Below, piece by piece: positions 36,704 to 46,282 of a DNA stretch of 64,000 nt. The stretch's first letter is position 1. Each line of letters starts with the position of its first letter. The notes below the pieces were generated by a model. It ran no database searches. It saw only the letters and a program-made list of their open reading frames with translations, and had not been told where the DNA came from. The stretch spans positions 434,001 through 498,000 of the forward strand of contig CAVOGA010000003.1 in the NCBI GenBank assembly GCA_963695135.1. Direction: 5' to 3'. The DNA comes from Marinihelvus sp963695135 (GTDB taxonomy: Bacteria > Pseudomonadota > Gammaproteobacteria > Xanthomonadales > SZUA-36). Position numbers and translations under genes: made by a program.

Positions 36704-38398
36704 GTGAAGACAGAGCATACGAAGGGCGATTGGCGCCCGCTGATTCTGATTGGCTGCAATGCGCTGGCAGTGCTGCTTATCGCCAGCTGGTACAGCGCCT
36801 GGGGACAGGCCTTCTGGGCGCCGCTGGACCAGTGGGTTTTCTATACGCTGAACGGCAGCCTGGCCGACGGACGCGCCTGGCAGTGGTTCTGGGCCGTGGC
36901 CAACACGAAGCGTTTCGACTACGCGACGGCGCTGCTGATCCTGTCGGTCTACGCGGTGCATGTGCTGCGCGGCAACCGGCAGCAACTGGTCCAGCGCACC
37001 GCGGCCGGGGTGCTCATGCTGTTGGCGGTCGTGCTGACCATCCAGGTATCCAAAAACTTCCTGGACTATGACCGGCCCGGGCCGTCGACCACCCTGGAGC
37101 CGTCGATCCTGCTGAGCCAGATCGTTACCGGCTTTGAATTCAAGGACACCTCGGGCAACAGCTTCCCGGGTGATCACGGCATTGCCCTGATCATGTTCAC
37201 CACCCTGGTGTGGTTCTTTGCCGGGCGCAGCTACGGCCTGCTGCTGGCAGCGCTTTCCCTGCTGCTGATGCTGCCCCGGATGGTGGTCGGCGCACACTGG
37301 CTGACCGACAACCTGGTCGGTTCCGGCTACATCTGCCTCTTTGCGCTGAGCTGGCTGCTGGCCACCCCGGCGCACCGCTACCTGGTGGGCTGGTTCGCGG
37401 TGCCGGTGGAGAAGAGTATCGCGCTGGCGGAACGCCTGCTGCTGCTCATCAGTCCGGGACAGGAGCAGCTCAACGGCGACCTGGCGAACGCGCCGCTCAC
37501 GGCCGGCAAAGGTTTCTGCATGGGCAGCGCGGATATTATCCCGGGGGTCAGCGGCGGCACCATGGCGCTGATCCTGGGCATTTATGAGCGTCTGCTTAAA
37601 GCCATCCATTCCTTCGACGTAGCCTGGCTCCGGGCCCTGCTGCGCCTGGATCTGAGGGCCGCACTGGCGCGCAATGATCTCCTGTTCCTGGCGCCGCTGG
37701 GGCTGGGGATCATCGCCGCGATCCTGTTTTTTACCCGCATCGTGCCCCTGCCCGGCCTGATCCTCACGCACCCGGAACTGGTCTACGGCCTGTTTTTTGG
37801 CCTGATTGCCGCCTCCGTGGTGGTGCTGATGCGGCAGGTGACCAACTTTGGTGTTAAGCAGCTGTTGGTTGCGGGCATCGGGGTTGCGGTGGGTTACCTG
37901 GTCGTGACGCTCGTGCCGGTGGAGACGCCCTCGGAACCCTGGTTTATTTTCCTGTGCGGTTTTATTGCGATCAGCGCGATGCTGCTGCCGGGCATTTCCG
38001 GTTCGTTCATCCTGCTGATCCTGGGCCAGTATGCTTACATCATTAACGCCCTGGGAACCTTTGATGTTGTGGTCATTGCCACCTTTGGCGCGGGCGCCGT
38101 GGCGGGCCTGGTGGTGTTCTCACGAACCATCGTGTGGCTGCTGAAGCACTACCATCAGACCACGCTGTTGCTGATCAAGGGCATCCTGATCGGTTCCCTG
38201 TGGATCATCTGGCCCTTCCAGGAGCGCGTTTACGAAACGGTTCGCGGTAAGGAGAAACTCGTTGCCGCGAGCCCCGTCCTGCCGGATGCCGTCAACGGCA
38301 CGGTGATCACCTCGCTGGCGCTGATGGTGGCTGGCTTCGTGCTCGTACTGATCATCAGTCGCCTGGCCGACCGCGGGCAAACCGTCGTCCAGGACTAA
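36704..38398 (+). CDS. PAP2 phosphatase fused to DUF368 (PopT-like) polyprenyl-phosphate translocase
   Basis: A single uninterrupted 564-residue frame from GTG 36704 joins two membrane domains. Residues 1-230 are a PAP2 acid-phosphatase domain with all three motifs: K117-x6-R124-P125, a Gly-Asp-His variant of PSGH (SFPGDHG, His158) and R192-x5-H198-x3-D202. Residues about 262-560 are DUF368, with its signature KGFCMGSADIIPGVSGG and the second-half repeat LLPGISGSFILLILGQY. DUF368 proteins (PopT) were shown in 2022 to recycle undecaprenyl phosphate across the membrane. PAP2 enzymes include undecaprenyl-pyrophosphate phosphatases. The fusion suggests that dephosphorylation and flipping of the carrier are coupled; this is inference. 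Confidence 0.92.
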   Translation: MKTEHTKGDWRPLILIGCNALAVLLIASWYSAWGQAFWAPLDQWVFYTLNGSLADGRAWQWFWAVANTKRFDYATALLILSVYAVHVLRGNRQQLVQRTAAGVLMLLAVVLTIQVSKNFLDYDRPGPSTTLEPSILLSQIVTGFEFKDTSGNSFPGDHGIALIMFTTLVWFFAGRSYGLLLAALSLLLMLPRMVVGAHWLTDNLVGSGYICLFALSWLLATPAHRYLVGWFAVPVEKSIALAERLLLLISPGQEQLNGDLANAPLTAGKGFCMGSADIIPGVSGGTMALILGIYERLLKAIHSFDVAWLRALLRLDLRAALARNDLLFLAPLGLGIIAAILFFTRIVPLPGLILTHPELVYGLFFGLIAASVVVLMRQVTNFGVKQLLVAGIGVAVGYLVVTLVPVETPSEPWFIFLCGFIAISAMLLPGISGSFILLILGQYAYIINALGTFDVVVIATFGAGAVAGLVVFSRTIVWLLKHYHQTTLLLIKGILIGSLWIIWPFQERVYETVRGKEKLVAASPVLPDAVNGTVITSLALMVAGFVLVLIISRLADRGQTVVQD

Positions 38399-38431
38399 CC
38401 ATCGCCGGAGCTGCCGTCGGCTTCTGCGGGC

Positions 38432-40620
38432 CTAGAGTTCGCGGGCCAGTTCCAGCAGCCGGCCCAGAAGGGACTGGATCGCAAAGACATCTATATTGCC
38501 TGTCGGCTCATTGGCCATACCAATGACCACCACCGGCGCTTCCCCATCACGCTCCAGCATGAAGGCGTGGGTCAGGACCAACAAGCCATTCGCGCCGGAC
38601 TGCAGGCTGCCACCCTTGTACCAGACACGGTCCCAGTTCTCGCGCACGTTCGGTTGGGCTGCCTGCGCCTGGAGCGCCCGCTCCACCAGCAAAGCCGCAT
38701 CCGACCCCGGCTCGTGCAGGCGGTGGCGGGCGAATGCCCCGCAAATGTCCACGGGACTTGCCTGCCAGGACCCGTCAATAAACAGCGATTCGTTGTTGTA
38801 GCCGCCCCCGCCGGTGGCCCGGGAACCGAGCGGTACGATGCGCTCTTCCAGAAATTCCTGCTGGAAAGCCTCCGTGCCATTGACATAGCTCATCGACTCC
38901 TGCATCGGGAATGAAAAGAACAGGTGAAACTGCTCACTAATGCCCAGCTGCGGCGCCATTAAGCGGGGAGTTTGGTGGCCATACTCTGCATGCAGGCCAT
39001 CGATCCGGTCGCGGCCGGCGAGCGCCAGCAGCATGTCCGTGGCCGTGTTGTCACTGACGCCCAGCATCAGGGTCGCGAGCCGGTCGACGGTCATCGGCAG
39101 GCCGGCTGGTTCGGAAAACAGCGGGCCACCGTTGACCTGCTTGCTCCCGTCCAGGGCAACGACCTGGTCATGGAGCAGCGTACCGTCGTAATTGCGTCCG
39201 CCACTCCGGCCAGGATCCAGATTTTGAAAATCGAGGCGGTGGCGCGCGGCACATCCTGGTTGCGCCCTGAAACCACCTGGCACTGATTGTTCTGGTTAAT
39301 CCGCGCAATCAGCAGGGATGAGTCGGAGGCGTAGGTTTCAAAGGCATCCGCGGCCTGGGCGAAATTCAGGTTTGTGTCGCGCGCGTACAGTGTCGTGCCA
39401 TTGCCACCCTGGCCATAGGCGGACGCGCCCAGGTCGTTGATTTTGCCGTCTGCAAGACTGACGCGCAGGACAAGAAAAGCGTCACGGTTGTTCTGGCCGT
39501 TGATGATGCCGCTGAACTCAATAGGCGTCATACCGATCGGATCAATCACGCGGGCCCCGGGATAGTCGTTGCGCGCACTCTGAATCAGCGCCCGGGTACT
39601 AGCAATTGGGTTCCGCGCCAGCCAGTCGCTGGTGAAATGCTCGCGAATCATGTCGTCGGTGATCGTCCCGTTACTGGCCAGCTGGGCCAGAAACCAAGCC
39701 AACTGCCGACCAGCTTCGTGGTCGGGAATGTCCGCCTCGCCATCAACGATCGGATACAGATTGGTCAGGGCAGGATCATTGCAGCTGCCGGGCCCAATGC
39801 CGACGATGCGCCTCAGGTCAAAGCGGATATCCACAAAATCGGCCGGGTCCGTGCTGTCATAATCCGCGTAGCCGCCATTGCACTGCAGACTCAGGCGCGC
39901 TTTGCCGACCTGCTCATATTCCACGTCTGCCGGGTCGAAATCGGGCCCGAAGCGGCCGCCCACGGGCTGCAGCATGTCCAGGGGAAAACTGCCCCTGGTT
40001 GCCGAACTGCTCCCCGCAGCCACCATCCAGGCCTGGTTGCCATCGATGTCATAGGTGAACCAGTAAGCCACCTGCGTCCCGTCGGGCAGGATTTCGAGCA
40101 CGAAGCCCTCGCCGTCCCGCGCCGGGTCGTACCAGGAACCGCTTTTTCGCGGGACGTTGAATTCTGAGGAACTCGCTACCTCCACCGGCCGGGTGAGCCG
40201 CTGGATGGTCTGTTCGCCACCCACGCCGTTGATCGTGTACTCGGCAACTCCGGCCTGGTCACTGCTGAAGGTCAGGTTCAGGGAGCCCACGGACGTCCGG
40301 ACAACCCGGTCAGGATCAAACGACGGCCCGAAGACACCGCCATCGGTAATGAGCAGGTCGGCAACCTGCAAGGTATTGCCGCTCATCTGGCCCACGCCGG
40401 TGAACCAGCGCTGGGCGCCCTGCTCATCGTAGGTAAACCAGTAGATCACCGCGCTCGAGTCATTGATGAACTGCACGATGAAACCCTCACCATTGTGGGT
40501 CGGGTCGTACCATGACCCGCTGCGCTCGACCGCGGCCATGGCCGGATTGACACAAAGGCCCAGGACGACGACCGCCATCAGGACCAAACGGTGACTTTTA
40601 CGCTTTAGATCGCAAACCAT
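38432..40620 (-). pseudogene. Exported class A beta-lactamase-like serine hydrolase with two N-terminal repeats, one frameshift
   Basis: From ATG 40620 a signal peptide (about residues 7-29) precedes two tandem modules of about 110 residues that each start SGSWYDP and contain YWFTYD. A linker region and a serine beta-lactamase-like domain follow. The SxxK motif (TASIFKIW) is in the first frame. The frame is lost at about 39190, and the remainder with the SDN motif (GVSDNTATDML) and KGG (YKGGSLQSG) lies in another frame to 38432. One missing base, perhaps an A in GCAATTACG, would restore a protein of about 730 residues. The enzyme could hydrolyse beta-lactams or act as a peptidase or esterase. 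Confidence 0.8.
39847..40521 (-). repeat. Two tandem protein modules within the serine hydrolase
   Basis: The coding sequence contains two diverged copies, about 40521-40189 and 40143-39847. Each reads SGSWYDP-x3-GEGF-(V/I)-x-(Q/E)-(F/I)-x6-V-x-YWFTYD-x-(Q/D)-G, followed by G(V/R)FGP-x-FDP. The pattern suggests two copies of one beta-rich binding module. They are diverged at the nucleotide level, so not a recent duplication. Confidence 0.8.
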
Positions 40621-40841
40621 GGATTTCCGCTCCCCTGGGACTCTGCGGACTCGCAATTACCGCCGCTATCGAAGGCGCCCGGGTGCAACGATCACCGCCG
40701 CAACCGCCCGGAGGCCGTACATTCCCAGAGTATAGGAAAACCGACGGGCGTTTTCAGCGGCGCGCGGGGGCAAGGGGGAGCAGAATGAGCCCGCTTGCGT
40801 TGCCCTTTCACGGCCACGCACAGCCAGATGGTTCAATTTAT

Positions 40842-40860
40842 CCAGCATGTTACATGCTGG
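40842..40860. promoter_or_regulatory. Perfect 9-bp inverted repeat upstream of a membrane-protein gene
   Basis: CCAGCATGT and ACATGCTGG flank one T. The 19-bp dyad lies 42 bp before ATG 40903 and could be an operator for a dimeric regulator or a small hairpin. No T-run follows, so it is not a standard terminator. Confidence 0.5.
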
Positions 40861-40902
40861 AGTGCTAGGATTTGTGCCCATCCAATGCCGAGCAACGTTT
40901 CC

Positions 40903-41646
40903 ATGCGCATAGCGCTTTTCCTGATCACCCTCGTGGGTTCGACTGCCCTGATGGCGCAGGGCTTTGACGATACCGTGCTGACCTCACCGGTGCCTGGCGG
41001 AGACGGCTGGTCAGGCTTTACCGACTTCAGCTTCCTGTTGAAAACCCTGCTGACCCTGTCGCTTGCCGCCGTGCTTGGCGCCTTGATCGGCTATCACCCC
41101 AAATTTAACCAGACTGCGGACACCCTGAAGGAGATCGAGGCGCCCAAGGTCGACATCATCTACGCGGTCATCGGTTCCCTGATCGGCATCATGGTGGTCA
41201 AATACGGGCTGGTCATCGGCTTTGTGCTGTTTGGAATCGGCGGGCTGATCCGGTTTCGCACGGTCATGCGGTCGGCGAATCTCACCGGCCAGGTCATCCT
41301 GGTCACGCTGATCGGGCTGTCCTGCGGCCTCGACCTGCCCCATGTCGCGGTTCTGGCCACCGCTTTCGGCTGGGGCCTGATGTTTCTGCTCGAAGCCAAT
41401 GTGACCTATCGCATCGACGTTCGCGCACTGCCGAACGAGCAGTTTTCAGAGGCCGCACTGGCCTATCGCGCCGCGCTGAAAAACCATGGCTGCAGAATCC
41501 TGGGCGAGAAAAAGAACCCGGATTCAGGACGGGCCCGGTTTATCATCCGGATGGCGAATGGCGCAACGCGCGAGGACATCGACCAGGCATTGCATGACAA
41601 CATCGATGCCTCCCTGCGCGGTTCGGTCGACTGGGAAATCGACTGA
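40903..41646 (+). CDS. Membrane protein with MgtC/DUF4956-like N-terminal domain
   Basis: The 247-residue protein has a signal-like first helix (MRIALFLITLVGSTALMA), then three or four further hydrophobic helices. These contain LSLAAVLGALIGYHP and VVKYGLVIGFVLFGIGGLIRFRT, which resemble MgtC/SapB and DUF4956 membrane domains. The C-terminal 90 residues form a soluble ferredoxin-like fold (RIDVRALPNEQFSEAALAYRAAL to GSVDWEID). Function is unknown. An alternative start ATG 40885 is in frame; neither has a strong ribosome site. Confidence 0.72.
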   Translation: MRIALFLITLVGSTALMAQGFDDTVLTSPVPGGDGWSGFTDFSFLLKTLLTLSLAAVLGALIGYHPKFNQTADTLKEIEAPKVDIIYAVIGSLIGIMVVKYGLVIGFVLFGIGGLIRFRTVMRSANLTGQVILVTLIGLSCGLDLPHVAVLATAFGWGLMFLLEANVTYRIDVRALPNEQFSEAALAYRAALKNHGCRILGEKKNPDSGRARFIIRMANGATREDIDQALHDNIDASLRGSVDWEID

Positions 41647-41664
41647 GCGCCGGAAGTTCAGACC

Positions 41665-42018
41665 TCAGCCGTGCCCGAAAACCTCGCAAACCACGTCAAT
41701 GTTGCAAGTCACGGCCGTGACATTGCGGTATCCCATCCGGTGCAGCTGATCGGCTGACAGGCGCGCCCGGCCACCGGTGGCGCAATGCAGGTAAATCGGC
41801 GTATCCGGGTCCGGGTACAACTCCGGCAGCTTGATTTCCAGCACCCCACGCGGCACGTTCAGCGTGCCTCCGGCGGCACGCAGCTCCACCTCGCCAGGCT
41901 CACGGACATCAACCAACAGACCACCATTCGCCTTGATCTCCTCACACGCAGAACGCGCGTCGATGGTCCGCACATGACCGGCGACCTCCATCACCATTTC
42001 ACCCAGGGGTTTCAGCAT
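41665..42018 (-). CDS. Single-domain rhodanese-like protein
   Basis: The 117-residue protein is one rhodanese domain with Asp-Val-Arg-Glu (LLVDVREPGEVELRAAGGTLNVPRG) and the active-site loop YLHCATGGRA. The catalytic Cys that carries persulfide is present. GGAG lies nine bases before ATG 42018. It has no signal peptide, so it is cytoplasmic. A sulfur-transfer role or cyanide detoxification is possible. Confidence 0.92.
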   Translation of the reverse strand: MLKPLGEMVMEVAGHVRTIDARSACEEIKANGGLLVDVREPGEVELRAAGGTLNVPRGVLEIKLPELYPDPDTPIYLHCATGGRARLSADQLHRMGYRNVTAVTCNIDVVCEVFGHG

Positions 42019-42150
42019 CAGATATAGCTCCAGTTTGACGTTGTCACATTATCCAAAAATACCCCGCTCTGCCAGTAGTCACGAAGGGCCCGCGCTGCCG
42101 GTCTGGAGCGGCCACGAGACATAATCTGAGCCGCGTTTAAGCTGTGTCAT

Positions 42151-42366
42151 GTGGTGGTCGACTATGACTGGTGCATCGGCTGTCGCTACTGCATGACCGC
42201 CTGCTCCTACTTGGCGCGCCACTCTAACTGGACGACCCCGCAACTGGACCCGGAGGAGATCAACCCCGCCACGAACTACCTGGGTAATCGTACCCGCGCG
42301 CGGGGCGTGGTGGAGAAGCGCCATTTCTGCACACGTTGCGCGACGGCCTGGTGGTCACCGGCATGA
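42151..42366 (+). pseudogene. Fragment of a 4Fe-4S ferredoxin-type electron-transfer subunit (DsrO/NrfC-like)
   Basis: About 70 codons from 42151 encode VVDYDWCIGCRYCMTAC, a four-cysteine 4Fe-4S motif, then ARHSNWTTPQLDPEEINPATNYLGNR and RGVVEKRHFC. This is the middle of a four-cluster iron-sulfur subunit like those of polysulfide or sulfite reductase complexes, but the N-terminus, the rest of the clusters and any partner genes are missing. The reading frame ends in unrelated sequence at 42366. Nothing else in 42019-42443 looks coding, so this is probably a deletion remnant. Confidence 0.6.
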
Positions 42367-42443
42367 GCGACCAGGTTTCCCGGGGCAGGATGTCCAAAAC
42401 TTGACTTGCCATCCCGGCACGCCGGTGCAAACATCAGCGGACG

Positions 42444-43713
42444 ATGACTCGTTCCAATACCCCAACTGCCGGCACCCGCAAGCCGGGCCTCCGGCGACTG
42501 TTGCACTCCGCCCCCCTGGCACTGCTGTGCCTGTGCACCAGCCAGGGTTCACAAGCCCAGCTTTCGGAAGCGGAATTCAGCGTCTGCCTGGCCAGCCTGC
42601 AGAGCCAGGCCCGCGAACTGGGCCTGCCGGACCGCATCGTTGACGGCGTCATACCCACCTTGCGCGTGCGCAACCGGGTGGTGCAGCTTGACCGCTCGCA
42701 ACCGGAGTTTGTCCAGACCTTTGGGCAGTACCTGGCGATCCGGGTCACCGACACGCGCATCGACCGCGGCAGCGAGGAGCTTGAGGAAAATGCGCGCTTG
42801 CTGGCCACTGCTTCGCGAGGAATATGGCGTACCGGGACAGTACCTGATGGCGTTCTGGGGCCTGGAAACCAACTTTGGCGGCTACCTCGGCAACCAGCCC
42901 ACCCTTGACTCGCTGGCCACGCTGGCCTGCGATCCACGCCGGTCCGCCTTTTTCACCACGGAGTTCCTGACCGCCCTGGAGCTGATGGCGCGGGAGCAAT
43001 TTTCACCGGAGCAGATGCAGGGCTCCTGGGCCGGCGCCGTGGGGCACACGCAATTCATGCCCAGCAACTACATGCGCTACGCGGTGGATGGCGATGGCGA
43101 CCAGACCATCGACCTGTGGCGCAGCGAGGCGGATGCGCTGACCTCAGCGGCCAATTTCCTGAGCCAGTTGGGCTGGGTTCCGGACCTGCGCTGGGGACGC
43201 GAGGTGCTTTTGCCGGCGGGCTTTGATTATTCCCTGGCCGGTCGCAGCCACTGGCTGCCCCTGGCCGAATGGGAGGCGCTCGGCGTGCGCCGGGCCGACG
43301 GGCAATCGTTGCCGCGCGACGCGGACGTGGATGCCGCCCTGCTGGTGCCCGCCGGCGCCGAGGGGCCGGCCTTCCTGGTATATCGGAATTTTGAAGTGAT
43401 CATGCGCTGGAACCGTTCCGAGTCCTACGCCCTGGCGGTGGGCCTGCTGGCCGACGCCATCGCCGGCAGTGCTGGCCTGGTGGTGCCACCGCCGTCCGGT
43501 GAGGGCTTGCGCTACAGCGAGATCAAGGGCGTGCAACTGGCCCTGGCGCAGCGCGGCTTTGACCCGGGTCCCGCAGACGGCATCTGGGGTCCGGGCTCCC
43601 GCCAGGCCTTGAGTGAATTTGAGTCGAGCACCGGTCGAATCGCCGATGGCTTCCCCGACGCGGAGGTGGTCAACGTCCTGCTCGAACAAGGTCCTGCCGC
43701 CGGGTCCCGGTGA
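42444..43713 (+). pseudogene. Lytic murein transglycosylase (MltB family), one frameshift
   Basis: A signal-bearing N-terminus (42444 onward; PLALLCLCTSQGSQA|QLSEAEF) is followed by the MltB domain. The catalytic Glu lies in AFWGLETNFGGYLGN, with GHTQFMPSNYMRYAVDGDGD downstream. A peptidoglycan-binding-type 1 domain (VQLALAQRGFDPGPADGIWGPGSRQALSEFE) ends it. The frame is broken at about 42808, where GGCCACTG replaces an expected GGCACTG-like sequence; removing one C unites both parts into about 420 residues. The enzyme cleaves peptidoglycan glycan strands in the periplasm. Confidence 0.85.
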
Positions 43714-43755
43714 ATACCGGCAATTCAACCACCGGTTTCCGCAACCAGGGTTCAT

Positions 43756-43787
43756 AAAAAAAGCGGCAGCGCCGTGGCGCTGCCGCT
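43756..43787 (-). terminator. Intrinsic terminator of katG
   Basis: A perfect 12-bp stem (AGCGGCAGCGCC / GGCGCTGCCGCT, 43762-43787) with a two-base loop is followed on the minus strand by seven T residues. It lies 39 bp after the katG stop. Its opposite orientation has only CTTCC, so it chiefly serves katG. Confidence 0.85.
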
Positions 43788-43826
43788 CTTCCTGTTATCG
43801 CAACACTACTGCTGCGGTATTCCGTC

Positions 43827-46106
43827 TTACTGACCCGTGGCGCCGGCCTGGCGGTCGATCTTCGCAACCGCGATCTGCTCCAACTCGATATCCAGGTCGA
43901 AGCGGTCGAGGTTCATCACCTTGACCCAGCTATCCACGAAGTCGCCCAGGAACACCTCGGCGCCGTCATTGGCCGCGTAGACCTCTGCGACCGCGCGCAG
44001 CTCCGAGTTGGAACCGAAGATCAGGTCCACCGGCGTGGCGGTCCATTCCAGTTCCATGCTCTCGCGATCACGCCCCTGGTAGATGCCTTCCACATCGGAG
44101 CGGGTCCAGACCGTTGACATGTCCAGCAGGTTGACGAAGTAGTCGTTGCTGAGCGTGCCGGGACGAGCGGTGAACACCCCTTCATCCGCGCCACCAACGT
44201 TGGCATCCAGGGCACGAAGCCCGCCGAGCAGAACGGTCATTTCCGGAACGGTCAGGGTCAGCAGGTTCGCCTTGTCCACCAGCATTTCCGTGGGTGAGCG
44301 GTAGCTGCCTTCACTGAAGTAGTTACGGAAACCATCCGCCATCGGCTCGAGGGGCGCGAAGGAAGCGATATCCGTCTGCTCCTGCGTGGCATCGCCGCGT
44401 CCGGGGAAGAACGGCACCGTGAGCTCGTAACCCGCGTCTGCGGCCGCCTGCTCAATCGCCGCAGCGCCACCGAGGACGATCAGGTCCGCCATGGAAATCT
44501 GCGTGCCGTCCATCTGGCTGCCGTTGAAGCTGGCCTGAATCTGCTCGAGGCGGTTCAGCACCCTGTGCAAGCTCTTGCGGATTGTTCACCTCCCAGTCCT
44601 TCTGCGGCGCCAGGCGGATACGGGCGCCGTTAGCACCACCGCGCATGTCGGTACCACGGAAGGATGAGGCGGAAGCCCATGCCGTCCGCACCAGTTCCGG
44701 GACCGTCAGGCCGGAATCCAGGATGTCCGCCTTCAGCGCTTCAATGTCAGCCGCATCCACCAGCGGGTAGTCAACCGGCGGAATCGGATCCTGCCAGCTC
44801 AGGGCAATTTCCGGCACTTCCTGCCCGACATAGCGGGCCTTCGGACCCATGTCCCGGTGCGTCAGCTTGAACCAGGCCTTGGCGAAAGCCAGCTGGAACT
44901 CTTCCGGGTTCTCCTTGAAGCGCATGGAGATTTCGCGGTAGCTCGGATCGAACTTCAGGGACAGGTCCGTGGTGAACATGATCGGTGCATGGCGCTTGGA
45001 TTCATCGAAGGCGTCGGGCACCAGGTTGGCGGCCTGGCCGTCCGCCGGAATCCACTGGATGGCGCCGGCCGGGCTGCGGGTCTGGACCCAGTCAAAGGCG
45101 AACAGGTTGTCCAGGTACTGGGTTGTCCACTGGGTCGGGTTGGCGGACCAGGCGCCTTCCAGGCCGCTGGTGATCGTGTCCGCACCGTTGCCGCTGCCAC
45201 AACGGTTTTGCCAGCCCAGGCCCTGCTCGTCAATGCCGGCGGCCGCCGGCTCGGGGCCAATGCAGTCCGCCGGTTTCGCCGCGCCATGGGCCTTGCCGAA
45301 GGTGTGACCGCCGGCGATCAGGGCCACGGTTTCTTCGTCATTCATGGCCATGCGGCCAAAGGTTTCGCGAATGTCCTGGGCGGCTGCCAGCGGGTCCGGG
45401 TTACCGTTGGGGCCTTCCGGATTCACGTAGATCGAGCCCCATCTGCACGGCGGCGAGGGGATTCTTCAGCTCGCGATCGCCTTCATAGCGCTCATCGGCG
45501 AGAAACTCTTTTTCCGGGCCCCAGTACACCAGGTCCGGTTCCCAGTCGTCTTCGCGACCACCGGCAAAACCGAAGGTCTCAAAGCCCATGGATTCCATGG
45601 CGACGTTGCCGGTCAGGACCATGAGGTCTGCCCAGGACAGGGATTTGCCGTACTTCTGCTTGACCGGCCACAGCAGGCGCCGGGCCTTGTCCAGGTTGGC
45701 GTTGTCAGGCCAGCTGTTCAGCGGCTCAAAGCGCTGCTGCCCGCCACCGGCGCCACCGCGGCCGTCAGCGACGCGGTAGGTACCGGCGCTGTGCCAGGCC
45801 ATGCGGATAAAGAACGGACCGTAGGTGCCGTAATCCGCCGGCCACCAGTCCTGGGATTCGGTCATCAGGGCTGCAATATCCGCCTTGACCTCGTCCAGGT
45901 CGAGCTGTGCGAAGGCCTCGGCATAATCAAAGTCGGCGCCGTAAGGGTTGGATTCCGGCGAGTTCTGTCGCAGCGGCTGGAGATTCAGTTGCTCGGGCCA
46001 CCAGAAGCTTGGTGAGCGGGCCTGGTCGGCAACTAGGTTGCCGGTAGGCGGCAACGGTTGAGACAGCCAGGGCGAGCGCGGTAACAATCGGTTTGATTCG
46101 TTTCAT
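43827..46106 (-). pseudogene. katG: Exported catalase-peroxidase KatG, three frameshifts
   Basis: ATG 46106 starts a signal peptide (MKRIKPIVTALALAVSTVAA). The frame then shifts at about 46038, at 45436-45439 and at 44561-44563. The pieces together make a full two-domain KatG of about 755 residues. Distal-pocket RMAWHSAGTYR (with Trp and His), the Tyr-containing MG-x-IYVNPEGPNG and the proximal His in AGGHTFGKAHG are present. At 44561 a GG-to-GGG change and at 45436 a GGG-to-GGGG change explain two shifts. The enzyme removes H2O2. With the signal peptide it would act in the periplasm, unlike cytoplasmic KatG of E. coli. Confidence 0.85.
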
Positions 46107-46183
46107 GACAATGCTTACCTGTGTGGTAGAACGTGACACTAGAGTAATAGGTAAACTCAATTATTGCGACTTAATCCATGGAA

Positions 46184-46215
46184 AATGGCTATGATATTTT
46201 TTTATCGCAGCCATT
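46184..46215. promoter_or_regulatory. Inverted repeat upstream of katG
   Basis: AATGGCT (46184-46190) with GATA, and TATC with AGCCATT (46209-46215), form a dyad separated by six T residues. It lies about 80 bp before the katG start in a locally AT-rich stretch. It could be a peroxide- or metal-responsive operator; it does not match the OxyR or Fur consensus well enough to name. Confidence 0.4.
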
Positions 46216-46235
46216 GTTAAAAGCGATGATCCATT

Positions 46236-46258
46236 AAAAACCCCGCGATGCGCGGGGT
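46236..46258 (-). terminator. Intrinsic terminator of the S9 peptidase gene
   Basis: ACCCCGCG / CGCGGGGT with an ATG loop (46240-46258) is an 8-bp stem. On the minus strand it is followed by TTTTTAATGG. It lies 24 bp after the peptidase stop at 46283. Confidence 0.82.
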
Positions 46259-46282
46259 GTTTAACGGGATAGCGATACAGCT

